From the NCBI GenBank assembly GCA_002928515.1, contig PERI01000004.1, forward strand, positions 1 to 64,000: a stretch of DNA of 64,000 nt, given 5' to 3'. Under the pieces are notes generated by a model that was not told where the DNA came from, made no database searches, and saw only the letters and a program-made list of their open reading frames with translations. This document shows positions 29,980 through 39,481 of the stretch, in pieces. A program made the translations under genes and the position numbers. Within the stretch, counting starts at the first letter, position 1, and every line of letters starts with the position of its first letter. This DNA is from Hyphomicrobium sp. (GTDB lineage Bacteria > Pseudomonadota > Alphaproteobacteria > Rhizobiales > Hyphomicrobiaceae).

Positions 29980-31014
29980 CTACGCACCCAGCGCTGCGAT
30001 CCGTTTGATGGCGGTGATCTTTCCGCCGCCTGCTTTTTCGATGCGCGCTGCTGCTTCAAGCAACGGCTCGACGGCCACCATCATGTGATGGGCATTGGCG
30101 TGCACAAGCATGACGCTATCAGCCATGATGCCGACGTGGCCGTTCCAAAATACGATATCGCCGCGTTGCAGCCGATCCATGTCGGTCGGCATTGGCACTG
30201 GATAGCCGAGTTCGGCTTGTTGCATATCGCTGTCGCGCGGACACGCGAAGCCTGCCGCCTGCAACGCCGTTTGCACCAGACCTGAGCAGTCGATGCCGAT
30301 GCGCGTGCGCCCGCCCCACAGATAAGGGGTTGAGATGAAGCGCTCAGCGATGTCGACAAAATCTCGTGCCGGACGATCGAGGGCTGCCACATGGCGAGCG
30401 ACAACGAAGCCACCCTGCTCCAAAGCTGCGAAGCGATCGTCGCTGTCGCGCACGGCGACGACGGCGTTCATCGCCAGATGTGTGAGTGGCGGAGACTTGA
30501 TGTCCGGCACAGGATAGAGGAACGTGCCCAGTGCCTGCACGCGATGCGTGGGCTGCATGGTTTGCCGCGTGATGGCGTCTGCTGGGATATAGCCAATGTA
30601 GCCATCGCGTGCGAGTTGCACCCAGGCCCAACCTTCGGACTCGTCGTACACCGTCAAAGTCTCACCGTAGAGCGCTTCGGTTTCAAGACCGCGCGAGCCA
30701 TCGGGTGATTTGCGAACGGGCACTGCTCCGCGCATGACTTGTGCGGTGTATCCCATGACGTAAGTCGATGCTGAGACTTTTCCTTCGAGGCTCTGCGCGG
30801 CGATGTCGTCGCGATACGCATGGCGACGCGGATCCAATTGGTGATTCATCTGCGCGTTTTGTGGTGGCGCGGGCGGTTGCGGTTCGCTTGAGGTGGACGC
30901 GGAAGTATTCACGGGCAGCGACGGTGGCTGCGACGGTACTTCCGTCAGCGAAGTATCTGTCTGTGGTGACACAGATGGCGTTGGCGATTTAGGCTTCACT
31001 ATTCTTCCGGTCAC
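29980..31014 (-). CDS. NlpC/P60 family cell-wall hydrolase with SH3-like domain
   Basis: A putative peptidoglycan endopeptidase of 344 residues: a Pro/Ser/Thr-rich N-terminus, a bacterial SH3-like region (VRKSPDGSRGLETEALYGETLTV...GWAWVQL), then the NlpC/P60 domain. The catalytic Cys lies in IDCSGLVQ (about 243), and His residues lie in NGHVGIM (about 292) and HANAHHM. I used GTG 31014, which overlaps the aminopeptidase stop (GTGA) and has GGGA upstream. An internal ATG at 30849 (MNHQLDPRRHAYR) resembles the N-terminus of homologues I recall and could be the true start. No signal peptide is visible from either start, which fits rhizobial NlpC proteins annotated as cytoplasmic. Confidence 0.85.
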   Translation of the reverse strand: MTGRIVKPKSPTPSVSPQTDTSLTEVPSQPPSLPVNTSASTSSEPQPPAPPQNAQMNHQLDPRRHAYRDDIAAQSLEGKVSASTYVMGYTAQVMRGAVPVRKSPDGSRGLETEALYGETLTVYDESEGWAWVQLARDGYIGYIPADAITRQTMQPTHRVQALGTFLYPVPDIKSPPLTHLAMNAVVAVRDSDDRFAALEQGGFVVARHVAALDRPARDFVDIAERFISTPYLWGGRTRIGIDCSGLVQTALQAAGFACPRDSDMQQAELGYPVPMPTDMDRLQRGDIVFWNGHVGIMADSVMLVHANAHHMMVAVEPLLEAAARIEKAGGGKITAIKRIAALGA

Positions 31015-32435
31015 GATGTCAATTCCCGTCGCAGTTGTTCCATGACGGCGCGCGCCGTTTGCGGTTCGCCCCCTTTGGGTCCGAGCGGCCTTGCCGACGA
31101 GCGCCATCCGTAAAGATCGAAATGGGCGAAACGGCGAGCTTTGGTCACGAAACGACGCAGAAATAATGCGGCCGTGATGGCACCTGCAAACGGCGTATCC
31201 CAGACGTTGTTCATGTCGGCAATATCGCTATCGAGGTGACGTTTGTAGCCGGGCCATAGCGGCATGCGCCAGAGCGGATCGCCGATGCTGGCTGCGTGCG
31301 TCGGCAAATTTTGGCCGAGTTGATCGTCGTCGGTAAAAAACGCGGGCAGATCCGGTCCGAGCGCGCTGCGCGCCGCACCTGTCAGCGTAGCAAACACAAA
31401 AATGCTGTCCGGGCTTTCATCGTCGGCGAGCGCCAAAGCATCGGCGAGGACGAGGCGACCTTCGGCGTCGGTGTTGCCGATTTCGACGGACAATCCAGCG
31501 CGGCTTTTTAAGATGTCTCCAGGGCGAAAAGCATCGCCTGCGATTGAGTTCTCAGCAGCAGGAATGAGAACGCGCAGGCGGCAGTTGAGGTTCTGGCCCA
31601 TGATCATGTGGGCGAGCGTCAAGGCGGTGGCTGCGCCGCCCATGTCTTTTTTCATGAGTAGCATGCCACTCGCCGGCTTGATGTCGAGGCCACCGGTATC
31701 GAAGGTGATGCCTTTACCCACGAGTGTGATGAGTGGGCCAGTTGCGTTGCCCCAGGTCAGATCGATCAGGCGCGGCGCACGCGGGCTGGCGCGACCGACG
31801 GCGTGTATCATCGGAAAATTCGCAATCAGCAGATCGTTGCCCTTCGTAACGGATACCGTAGCACCGTGGCGTGTGGCGAGCAGGTGTGCTGCCTGTTCGA
31901 GTTCGTCGGGGCCCATGTCAGATGCTGGCGTGGTGATGAGGTCGCGTCCGAACCAGACGGCTTCTACTGTATTGATAACGCGTTGCGCATCGACGCCTTC
32001 GGGCAACTTCAAGCGCGCGCGTTGGCCAGAATTTTCTGGCTTGCGATAGCGCGTGAAGGCGTAAGCGCCCAGGCCCCAGGCGATACTCAGCAGTTCTGCT
32101 TGGTCGGTGGCGTTGGCCAGTCGATAGGTTGCGGGCGGTAGGGCTGATGCGGCTGCGCCGATGAGCAATTCGGATGGGCCACTTGGATCGCCGACCGTGC
32201 CGTCTCCCAGTCCGAGTACAGCTCCGACCAGGCGACCATCAGGCCCCGGCAGCGTAACGATGCGCCGTGCTTGGCCTTTGAATTTTTGTGTCGCCAACCA
32301 TTCTTTGTGTGCGGGTGACAGATCGGTGTTGTCGAAATTTTCGCAGCTCGGGATTAGCCAAAGTGGCAGATGTTCGGGTGTGTTGTCGCCCGTTTCATAC
32401 AGATCAGATGCTGTCCATGCCGTCGTGTTGATCAT
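31011..32435 (-). CDS. M17 family leucyl aminopeptidase
   Basis: A cytosolic metallo-aminopeptidase of 474 residues. The C-terminal M17 domain has KDMGGAATALTLAHM and the signature NTDAEGRLVLADAL (around residue 320), which holds metal ligands. GKGITFDTGGLDIKP carries the upstream ligands and lysine. The frame extends to 32570, but ATG 32435 (MINTTAWTASDL) gives the usual size. The stop overlaps the NlpC/P60 start, so the two genes form a translationally coupled pair: peptide trimming and wall-peptide hydrolysis. Confidence 0.92.
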   Translation of the reverse strand: MINTTAWTASDLYETGDNTPEHLPLWLIPSCENFDNTDLSPAHKEWLATQKFKGQARRIVTLPGPDGRLVGAVLGLGDGTVGDPSGPSELLIGAAASALPPATYRLANATDQAELLSIAWGLGAYAFTRYRKPENSGQRARLKLPEGVDAQRVINTVEAVWFGRDLITTPASDMGPDELEQAAHLLATRHGATVSVTKGNDLLIANFPMIHAVGRASPRAPRLIDLTWGNATGPLITLVGKGITFDTGGLDIKPASGMLLMKKDMGGAATALTLAHMIMGQNLNCRLRVLIPAAENSIAGDAFRPGDILKSRAGLSVEIGNTDAEGRLVLADALALADDESPDSIFVFATLTGAARSALGPDLPAFFTDDDQLGQNLPTHAASIGDPLWRMPLWPGYKRHLDSDIADMNNVWDTPFAGAITAALFLRRFVTKARRFAHFDLYGWRSSARPLGPKGGEPQTARAVMEQLRRELTS

Positions 32436-32608
32436 ACCATTCTCATTTTTATGCGTGGCGCGCGGGGCGAGCTTCCTTGGCGGTTGCATACGCGACTCGA
32501 TACATATCGCAAACCTTAAAGGTTTATTATCCGCTGTGTCAGACACTGACACTTGCACAGATTCGATCAAAACCGTGTCGTCGTTAGCCCATAAGAGAGA
32601 CTTTTCCC

Positions 32609-33616
32609 ATGATCCGGCCCCAGCGTTTGAGCCAGCGACTTGTCATAATGAAAGGCGCGCGCGGCATGGCTGGATTTACGTCGGCTTTGATGCTGAGTGC
32701 GTGTTCGCAGACGACCGATCTTTTGCCGAGCGGTAATTTTTTGCTTGCGGATAACGCGCCTACGACAACTGCGGCTAGCCCAAATTCAGGCGGCGAGAAC
32801 GAGTTGCAGAAGGCGACGATCTATTGGGGGCAGGAATATTCCAAGAAGCCCGCAGATTTGCCGACGGCGTTGAACTACGCGCGCAATTTGAAGGCGCTTG
32901 GCGAGAAGCAAAAGGCGCTGACCGTGCTGCAGCAAGCAAGCGCCATTCATCATAACAATCCGGACTTAGCGGGTGAGTACGGGCGCTTGGCGCTGGAACT
33001 CGATCAGATCAGCGTTGCCAATCGTTTGCTGTCGGTCGCGGATAATCCGACCAAGCCGGATTGGCGTGTGATTTCGGCCCGCGGTACGGTCGAGGCCAAG
33101 CAGGGCAAGTACAAAGAAGCCATCGGCTATTACGAGCGTGCGCTGACCTTGTCTAACAATCAGCCATCCGTCTTGAATAACTTAGCGATGGCGCATGCCA
33201 TGAATGGTGAGCCGCAGAAAGCAGAAGAGTTGCTGCGTCAAGCCTCTGCTGGACCCAATGTCGATCCGAAGATGAAGCAGAATTTGGCTTTGGTGCTCAG
33301 TTTGCAGGGTCGCTACGACGAGGCGAAATCATTTGCTGTGACGCCATCCGGCGCGGCAGCGGTGAAGTCGGATACAGATCTGATCCGGCAAATCGTCCGC
33401 TTAGAACCGAAATCGATGCCGGCTGCCACGGTGCCTGCATTCACAACGAATATCGCATACGACACATCTGCCCCTGCCCCACCTGCAACAGCGCCGGGTC
33501 CGGTTCTTCGATCGGCGGTTAGCGACGCGGCTGCATCATCGCCATGGGATACGCATGTTGCGCAAGTTCCGGCATCGGCTGCTCCGCGTTCGACTTTCAA
33601 AGGTACAGCGCACTAA
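32609..33616 (+). CDS. Tetratricopeptide-repeat lipoprotein, TadD-like pilus assembly protein
   Basis: The 335-residue product has a lipoprotein signal (lipobox LSAC, Cys at about residue 32) and several TPR units (for example GEKQKALTVLQQASAIHHNNPDLAGEYGRL and GKYKEAIGYYERALTLSNNQPSVLNNLAMA). A Pro/Ala-rich C-terminal tail follows. TadD-type proteins are outer-membrane-associated assembly factors for Flp pili. The gene converges on tadC, separated by two opposed terminators, so it is a separate transcription unit of the tad region. GAGAGA precedes the ATG. TadD identity rests mainly on context. Confidence 0.8.
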   Translation: MIRPQRLSQRLVIMKGARGMAGFTSALMLSACSQTTDLLPSGNFLLADNAPTTTAASPNSGGENELQKATIYWGQEYSKKPADLPTALNYARNLKALGEKQKALTVLQQASAIHHNNPDLAGEYGRLALELDQISVANRLLSVADNPTKPDWRVISARGTVEAKQGKYKEAIGYYERALTLSNNQPSVLNNLAMAHAMNGEPQKAEELLRQASAGPNVDPKMKQNLALVLSLQGRYDEAKSFAVTPSGAAAVKSDTDLIRQIVRLEPKSMPAATVPAFTTNIAYDTSAPAPPATAPGPVLRSAVSDAAASSPWDTHVAQVPASAAPRSTFKGTAH

Positions 33617-33662
33617 CGCGCTTCCTCCTACGCCAGCTTGAGATAACTTTGCTGCGTTGATG

Positions 33663-33694
33663 CGCACCGGTCGATATGCGGCCGGTGCGTTTTT
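33663..33694 (+). terminator. Terminator after the tadD-like gene
   Basis: A perfect 8-bp stem CGCACCGG/CCGGTGCG (33663-33670 with 33682-33689) is followed directly by five T residues, 46 bp past the stop codon. Confidence 0.8.
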
Positions 33695-33762
33695 ATTTGT
33701 GTGCTGCGGTCATCACTGCGCGTTCGTGCTGAGCATGTGAAGGCAGCTTTCTGCCAGACATG

Positions 33763-33793
33763 AAAAGGCCCCGACTGACGAGCAGCCGAGGCC
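33763..33793 (-). terminator. Terminator at the end of the cpa/tad operon
   Basis: On the minus strand an 11-bp stem with two G-U pairs (bases 33793-33783 with 33777-33767, 5-nt loop) is followed by TTTT. It lies 65 bp beyond the tadC stop and faces the tadD terminator. Confidence 0.7.
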
Positions 33794-33857
33794 AACGCAA
33801 CACTAAACTTTTAAGCCTGCTCGCACGAGCTACGCGATGGACGATGGACGATGCGCC

Positions 33858-34838
33858 TTAGCGTGACATGTTCGAATAGCTGATGCCTGCTGGACCGAGG
33901 ATGGCGATGAACAAGACCGGCAGGAAGAAAACGATCATCGGCACGGTCAGCTTTGGTGGTAGAGCCGCAGCTTTGCGTTCGGCTTCTGACTGACGCATTT
34001 CGCGATTTTCTTTGGCCATCGTGCGCAAGGCTTGACCAACGGGCGTGCCGTAGCGTTCTGCTTGGATGAGCGCGGTGGTCACACCTTTGACGCCCGGCAA
34101 TCCCGTGCGCTTGGCTAAGTTCTCAAACGCCATACGGCGATCTTGCAGGTACGATAGCTCGGCCGTTGTGAGCGTCATTTCTTCGGCAAGTTCGAGCGAT
34201 TGCGGGGCGATTTCCTTGCCAACTTTGGCGAACGCCAACTCAATCGACATGCCCGACTGGACGCAGATTAAGAGCATGTCGAGTGCATCAGGAAACGCTT
34301 GCTTGATCGACTGCTGACGCTTTTGTGCTCGGTTCGAAATGAAGATGTTGGGGATGTAGAAGCCCAGAAATCCCGCACCCACGGCCATCATGAAGTTGAT
34401 CGAGGGCGGATATCCGGTGTCATAGAGAAAGAACACGTAGATGCCGGTGGCGATGAAGCTAATGATTGGCGCGGCCACACGGAAAAATAGAAAGCTGACG
34501 ACGTGAGCTTGCGAGCGCAAACCGGCGCGTTTCAAGTCTTCACGCAGTTCCTCGTTGTCAAACCGGTTACGCAGGTCGAGTTTTTCAACGATGCGCAGCA
34601 TGAAGCCTTTCGGCGTGGTGCGCAGTTTGGCGCCCTGGCGATCTTTCGACGACATTTCAGCCAAGCGAATGGAGCGCATTTTATTGCGCTCGGTCGCCAT
34701 TTCCTTCATGCGGCGGTTCATTTGATCACGCTGCAACATCGGCATCGCAACTGACAACACGGTTGCAAACACACAGACTGCACCAAGCATGGTGGCAACC
34801 ATTTGCGGGTTCATAACGGTACTGATGAGCTCTGACAT
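33858..34838 (-). CDS. tadC: Tad pilus inner-membrane platform protein TadC
   Basis: A type II secretion F-domain membrane protein of 326 residues. One N-terminal helix is followed by a basic cytoplasmic part (RDQMNRRMKEMATERNKMR). The GspF-type core has the conserved FPDALDMLLICVQSGMSIELAFAKV, and further helices lie at the C-terminus. TadB and TadC together form the platform that couples the TadA ATPase to Flp pilus assembly. It is the last gene of the cpaA-tadC run and ends at a clear terminator. Confidence 0.93.
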   Translation of the reverse strand: MSELISTVMNPQMVATMLGAVCVFATVLSVAMPMLQRDQMNRRMKEMATERNKMRSIRLAEMSSKDRQGAKLRTTPKGFMLRIVEKLDLRNRFDNEELREDLKRAGLRSQAHVVSFLFFRVAAPIISFIATGIYVFFLYDTGYPPSINFMMAVGAGFLGFYIPNIFISNRAQKRQQSIKQAFPDALDMLLICVQSGMSIELAFAKVGKEIAPQSLELAEEMTLTTAELSYLQDRRMAFENLAKRTGLPGVKGVTTALIQAERYGTPVGQALRTMAKENREMRQSEAERKAAALPPKLTVPMIVFFLPVLFIAILGPAGISYSNMSR

Positions 34839-34902
34839 GGAGGCAACCGCTGTTGTCGTGATTGGAACGGACGCTAATTACGAGAACGAGATGTCGTAAC
34901 GA

Positions 34903-35898
34903 TTAGAATTTGAAGTTGATCATTTTGCGCATGATGAGAATGCCGGTAAGCATCCACACGCCACCGAAGGCAACCAGGAAGTTTCCTGTTTGGGTTGTAA
35001 ACAGCGGCATGATGTAGTTTGGCGATGATAAATAAACCATGCACATCACGCCTGGTGGCAGAGATGCTAGAACAATTGCGGATGCTTTGGCTTCAGCCGA
35101 TAGCGCTTTGACTTTCATCGACAGCATGAAGCGATCGCGCAGAACGCCGGACAAATTGCTCAAGGCTTCGGACAGGTTGCCGCCCGCTTGTTGTTGAATG
35201 CTGATAACGATCGTGAGGAAGCGAATTTCTGCGAGCGGCATGCGGTCGCCCATACGTTCCAGACACTCGCCGAGCGTCACGCCCATGCGCTGCTGGTCAA
35301 CGACTTCGCGAAATTCGGATGCAAGTGGTTCAGGCGACTCGCGGGCGAGAATTTGCAGACACTCATTGAGTGGCAGACCGGTTTTGATACCGCGAACGAT
35401 GACATCGATAGCGTTTGCCAATTCGGTGAGAAATTTATGCTGACGGCGTTTGGTCATTTTATTGAGAACCAACCGCGGGAATCCAAATGATCCAACGAAT
35501 GCCACGACAAGCGCAACTTCTGGAGCAAGCCCAAACGCAGCGTAAGCGGCACCACCCATAATGACACCGGACATCGCAGACATCATGTAGAAGTCACGTG
35601 GTGTGATGCTGAGGCCAGCGCGTTGCAGCCGAAGCCGCATTGTGATTTTTTCTTTAGCCTTTTGGCGGATCTCGATTTCTTTCAAGCTGTCCGAGACGTT
35701 TTTCTTACGGTTGGCTTGAGCTTCTGCACTGTTGCTGACACCTGGCTTACGGCTGCGGCTGTCGGCAACGGCGCTAACGCGCTTGTCCTTTTGACGATCA
35801 CCCGACACGTAAGGATATATGAGTGCATAGACGACGCCCGCTAGAGCGAGCGCCACCAATGTGGCCATCAGATATTGCATCGTGGTCGGATCAAGCAT
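34903..35898 (-). CDS. tadB: Tad pilus inner-membrane platform protein TadB
   Basis: A 331-residue type II secretion F-domain protein. It has an N-terminal helix, a charged linker (RKKNVSDSLKEIEIRQKAKEKITMRLR), helices around GVIMGGAAYAAFG, a GspF core with ELANAIDVIVRGIKTGLPLNECLQI, and C-terminal helices. Its start overlaps the tadA stop by 8 bp, indicating coupled translation with the ATPase it works with. Confidence 0.93.
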   Translation of the reverse strand: MLDPTTMQYLMATLVALALAGVVYALIYPYVSGDRQKDKRVSAVADSRSRKPGVSNSAEAQANRKKNVSDSLKEIEIRQKAKEKITMRLRLQRAGLSITPRDFYMMSAMSGVIMGGAAYAAFGLAPEVALVVAFVGSFGFPRLVLNKMTKRRQHKFLTELANAIDVIVRGIKTGLPLNECLQILARESPEPLASEFREVVDQQRMGVTLGECLERMGDRMPLAEIRFLTIVISIQQQAGGNLSEALSNLSGVLRDRFMLSMKVKALSAEAKASAIVLASLPPGVMCMVYLSSPNYIMPLFTTQTGNFLVAFGGVWMLTGILIMRKMINFKF

Positions 35899-37384
35899 TT
35901 CTGTCTCCGAGCGGGTTACCGTTGTCGTCTCCGACTTCGGATTCTGCCAGTGCGCGCGCTAAGCGTTCGGTTTCGCCGTAATATTCGGCGCGTTCCCAGA
36001 AGCGTGGACGGGCAATGCCGGTCGAGCGATGACGGCCAATGATTTTGCCGTTGGCATCCTCGCCGGTAATTTCGAAAACGATGATGTTCTGCAACGTGAC
36101 GGTTTCTTCTTCCATCCCGAGCACTTCGGTGATGTGGGTGATTTTGCGCGAGCCGTCGCGCAGACGCGACGCCTGCACGATGACATCCACAGAGCCGCAG
36201 ATCATTTCGCGAATGGTTTTGATGGGCAATGTGAAACCGCCCTGCATAATCATAGATTCCAGACGGCTTAAGGCTTCGCGCGGGCTGTTGGCGTGGAGCG
36301 TACCCATCGAACCGTCGTGGCCGGTATTCATGGCTTGCAGCAAGTCGAAGGCTTCCGGTCCGCGGACCTCGCCGACGATGATGCGTTCTGGGCGCATACG
36401 TAGGCAGTTCTTGATCAGGTCCTTCATCTTGATCTCGCCTTCGCCTTCAAGATTGGGCGGACGCGTTTCAAGACGGACGACATGAGGCTGCTGCAATTGA
36501 AGCTCGGCAGAGTCTTCGCAGGTGATGATGCGTTCGTCGTTGTCTATGGAGCCTGTCAAGCAGTTCAGAAGTGTGGTTTTACCAGAGCCGGTACCACCAG
36601 AAATGATCGTGTTGCAGCGAACCCGGCCTATGACTTCAAGAATGGTTTTGGCTTGCGGTGTGATCGAGCCAAACTTGACGAGCTGTTCTAAACGTAAGCG
36701 GTCTTTTTTGAATTTACGAATGGTGAGTGCGGGACCGTCAATGGCGAGAGGCGGTGCGATGACGTTAACGCGCGAGCCATCCGGCAAGCGCGCGTCGCAT
36801 ATCGGGCTCGATTCATCGACGCGACGACCAACCTGGCTGACGATGCGCTGGCAAATATTCATCAATTGCTGATTGTCAGCGAAGCGAACTCCGGTTTTTT
36901 GGACCTTGCCGTTGACTTCGATAAAGGTTGTTTGCGCACCATTGACCATGATATCGGCGATGTCGTCACGTGCGAGCAACGGTTCTAACGGGCCGTAGCC
37001 GAGAACGTCGTTACAGATGTCTTCGAGCAGTTCTTCCTGCTCGGAGATCGACATCACGACGTTTTTGATTTGAATGATTTCGCTGACGATATCGCGAATT
37101 TCTTCACGTGCGGCTGGGCCATCGAGTTTGGCGAGCTGCGTGAGATCGATGGTATCGATCAGCGCGTTGAAGACCGTTGTTTTAACGTCGTAGTATTCTT
37201 CAGAATGTTTGCGTTGCTGCTCGACTGGCTCGGGCTGCGGGCGTGGCTCTGGTGCTGCGACAGCAGCTTGGCGCTGCTGGGCTACTTTTATTTCCGTCGC
37301 AGCGGCAGGTGCAGACGACTGCGATGCCGGCTGCGGCGCAATCCGCTTGGGAGCCGATGTGTCATTTGAACGCCGACCAAACAT
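35891..37384 (-). CDS. cpaF: Tad pilus assembly ATPase TadA (CpaF)
   Basis: A secretion ATPase of the VirB11/PilT superfamily that drives Flp pilus assembly, 497 residues. Walker A is GGTGSGKTT (about 262), and the Asp and His boxes are around ERIITCEDSAELQLQQPH. Walker B-like RMRPERIIVGEVRGPEA and GSMGTLHANSPREALSRLE are conserved. The N-terminal 60 residues are Pro/Gln/Ala-rich. The frame starts with TTG at 37390; ATG 37384 with AAGGAAG upstream is chosen. Confidence 0.95.
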   Translation of the reverse strand: MFGRRSNDTSAPKRIAPQPASQSSAPAAATEIKVAQQRQAAVAAPEPRPQPEPVEQQRKHSEEYYDVKTTVFNALIDTIDLTQLAKLDGPAAREEIRDIVSEIIQIKNVVMSISEQEELLEDICNDVLGYGPLEPLLARDDIADIMVNGAQTTFIEVNGKVQKTGVRFADNQQLMNICQRIVSQVGRRVDESSPICDARLPDGSRVNVIAPPLAIDGPALTIRKFKKDRLRLEQLVKFGSITPQAKTILEVIGRVRCNTIISGGTGSGKTTLLNCLTGSIDNDERIITCEDSAELQLQQPHVVRLETRPPNLEGEGEIKMKDLIKNCLRMRPERIIVGEVRGPEAFDLLQAMNTGHDGSMGTLHANSPREALSRLESMIMQGGFTLPIKTIREMICGSVDVIVQASRLRDGSRKITHITEVLGMEEETVTLQNIIVFEITGEDANGKIIGRHRSTGIARPRFWERAEYYGETERLARALAESEVGDDNGNPLGDRNA

Positions 37385-37396
37385 GGACAATCTTCC

Positions 37397-38704
37397 TTAG
37401 CGCTTGAGCTTGAATTTTTCGAGAAGCGGTCCGAGACCGGATAATGGCGATGCTGCCGGTTTTTCGGTTCGCATGTCTTTGCGCTTCGTCATCTTCATGG
37501 CGATGTCACGAAACTTTTCGGTGGCTTTGCATTTGGCGTTGAACTCTTCGATCATCTGACCGTTGTTGGCCGCCTGACTAAAGGTCTCGCAATCGTAATC
37601 AATGACCGCGATGGCTTTGAGATCGAGCGCCTGTTCGAATTCTTTGAGCGTGATTTCCTGGCGCTTTGGTACGTTCGCCATGTTCAGGACGAGGAGCGGC
37701 TTTGAATCGTTTTTGCGCGACTGCTTGAGCAGATCGAGGATGTTCTTCGCATTGCGCAGGTTTGCGAGGTCAGGCGTTGCGGTGATGACGACCTCATCGG
37801 CCTGGAGCAGGATGCGCTTCGACCAAGGCGACCAATTGTGCGGTAAATCCACGGTGACGAAAGGCACGTTCTGGCGCACCACATCGATGACCATGTCGCA
37901 CGCTTCGGGCGAGATTTCGTAGTCGCGTTCGAGGACGACGGGGGCTGCGAATATGGACAGATGCTCAGAGCATTTGGTCAGCAGGCGATCCAGCAACTGG
38001 TCGTCCAGACGCTCAGGCGCCGCTAATGCTTCGGCAATGCCCTGAACGGGATCTTGGTTGAAGTCGAGTCCGGTCGTGCCGAACGCCAGATCGAGATCGG
38101 CAATCGTTACGTTCGACTTCAAAACTTCCGACAATGTCCAAGCGACGTTGTGGCAAATCGTCGATGATCCGACTCCGCCCTTGGCACCGATGAATGCAAA
38201 CACATGACCGACTGGATCGGTGTCTGGATTGTTGTAGAGGTTGGAGATGCTTTCCATCAGCGCCATTGGATCGATGGGCGCGACGAGATATTCGCTGACA
38301 CCGCGACGGAGCAATTCGCGATACAGCAAAACGTCGTTGTGGCGTCCGATGACGATCACCTTCGTACCTGCATCGCAACTTTCAGCCAGCTTATCGAGTT
38401 CGGGCAGCAAAGCAGAGCCGCGCAGAGCGCTATCGACGATGATGAGATTGGGTGTTGGGCTGTCGACATAATGGCCGATGGCCGCAGCGATACCACCCAT
38501 GTGAATACTGACATGCGTTTTTGAAAGACGGCGATCTTCGGCGGCGAACTGAAGCACTTCTGCGACGCGCTGGTCATCGCAGAAGGCTTGAATGGAAATG
38601 CGCGGAATGGGCCGTGCGCGATCGACTGACGATGCCTCGAATGTGGCTTCGTCATCGAAAATTTCGCCTAATTCTTCGACCGCGTTTTTAACTTGGCTCG
38701 CCAT
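37397..38704 (-). CDS. cpaE: Tad pilus assembly protein CpaE (TadZ-like, MinD/ParA ATPase)
   Basis: A 435-residue localisation factor of the Flp pilus. The N-terminal receiver-like domain (LIIVDSALRGSALLPELDKLAE, KVIVIGRHNDVLLYRELLRRGVSEYLVAP) has no obvious phosphoryl pocket. The C-terminal MinD/ParA-type domain has a deviant Walker A, KGGVGSST (about 172-179). ATG 38704, with GAGG six bases upstream, is preferred over the TTG that opens the frame at 38716. It lies between cpaD and cpaF. CpaE/TadZ places the pilus machine at the cell pole in related species. Confidence 0.93.
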   Translation of the reverse strand: MASQVKNAVEELGEIFDDEATFEASSVDRARPIPRISIQAFCDDQRVAEVLQFAAEDRRLSKTHVSIHMGGIAAAIGHYVDSPTPNLIIVDSALRGSALLPELDKLAESCDAGTKVIVIGRHNDVLLYRELLRRGVSEYLVAPIDPMALMESISNLYNNPDTDPVGHVFAFIGAKGGVGSSTICHNVAWTLSEVLKSNVTIADLDLAFGTTGLDFNQDPVQGIAEALAAPERLDDQLLDRLLTKCSEHLSIFAAPVVLERDYEISPEACDMVIDVVRQNVPFVTVDLPHNWSPWSKRILLQADEVVITATPDLANLRNAKNILDLLKQSRKNDSKPLLVLNMANVPKRQEITLKEFEQALDLKAIAVIDYDCETFSQAANNGQMIEEFNAKCKATEKFRDIAMKMTKRKDMRTEKPAASPLSGLGPLLEKFKLKR

Positions 38705-38719
38705 AACTGACCTCAAACC

Positions 38720-39460
38720 TCAATTGTCATCTGTCCGGACGCGTTCGTCTTCCGTCTTGTCAGACGCCGTGGTTTCGCCCTTGGTCCACTTGTCCATCAC
38801 AGCGTCGCGACGCTCACTGGAACGCGGGCCTTCGCTGCGCGGCCCGAGTAGATCGGCTGGATTGGCGACCATGGCGGCTAAGTTGTGCTGACCGGCACAG
38901 CCGAAGTTCGGATGCGCGATGTTCGTGCGACTGGTGCCAAGGTTCTCAGACCAATCCAAACCACACTCCGGCCCTTTCGCGACAAACCTCATGTAGGAAA
39001 TGCGTACAGGTGGGTTTTGACTTCGATCGTCGTGATAAGCTTCGACCGAGATTGCGGCTTCACTGAAGCCAGCGTCGAGCAAGATGCGGCGCGCGTCATC
39101 GACAGCATCGACGGCTGCTATTTCGTTGGCCGAGCCGCTCGGCGCAGAGATGATCAAGCGACTGTTGCCGTTGTCACTGGCGCGATAACGGCCTGCAAAA
39201 TTCAGGACGCTGGCGCGTTGAGGAGGGCTCAAGCCCTGCGATCCGCGATGCACCGATAAATTGAGATGGGCGGGCTCTTGTGACACGATGATCGGGTGGC
39301 GTTGTTCTGGATCGACGAGCGACCAGCCAGCCACTTGTGAGCCGTTTTCCCAGTGCTTACAGCCTGTCACAAGCATGGGTAGCATCGCAATGACAGCAAG
39401 TTTTTTCAGTGTTTGGCCCTTGCGTTGGGGTTCGCGAGCCGTGTGCATCGAGCGTGTCAT
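38720..39460 (-). CDS. cpaD: Pilus assembly lipoprotein CpaD
   Basis: A 246-residue protein with a lipoprotein signal (lipobox LVTGC, Cys about residue 34). The CpaD-family core includes VHRGSQGLSPPQRASVLNFAGRYRA and CGLDWSENLGTSRTNIAHPNFGCAGQHNLAAMVANPADLLGP, with paired cysteines. CpaD is an outer-membrane lipoprotein that assists the CpaC secretin. An in-frame ATG shortly after the first (MHTAREPQ) is an alternative start. It lies between cpaC and cpaE, the standard order. Confidence 0.92.
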   Translation of the reverse strand: MTRSMHTAREPQRKGQTLKKLAVIAMLPMLVTGCKHWENGSQVAGWSLVDPEQRHPIIVSQEPAHLNLSVHRGSQGLSPPQRASVLNFAGRYRASDNGNSRLIISAPSGSANEIAAVDAVDDARRILLDAGFSEAAISVEAYHDDRSQNPPVRISYMRFVAKGPECGLDWSENLGTSRTNIAHPNFGCAGQHNLAAMVANPADLLGPRSEGPRSSERRDAVMDKWTKGETTASDKTEDERVRTDDN

Positions 39461-39481
39461 GTGACGTCTCCGGAACCTGAA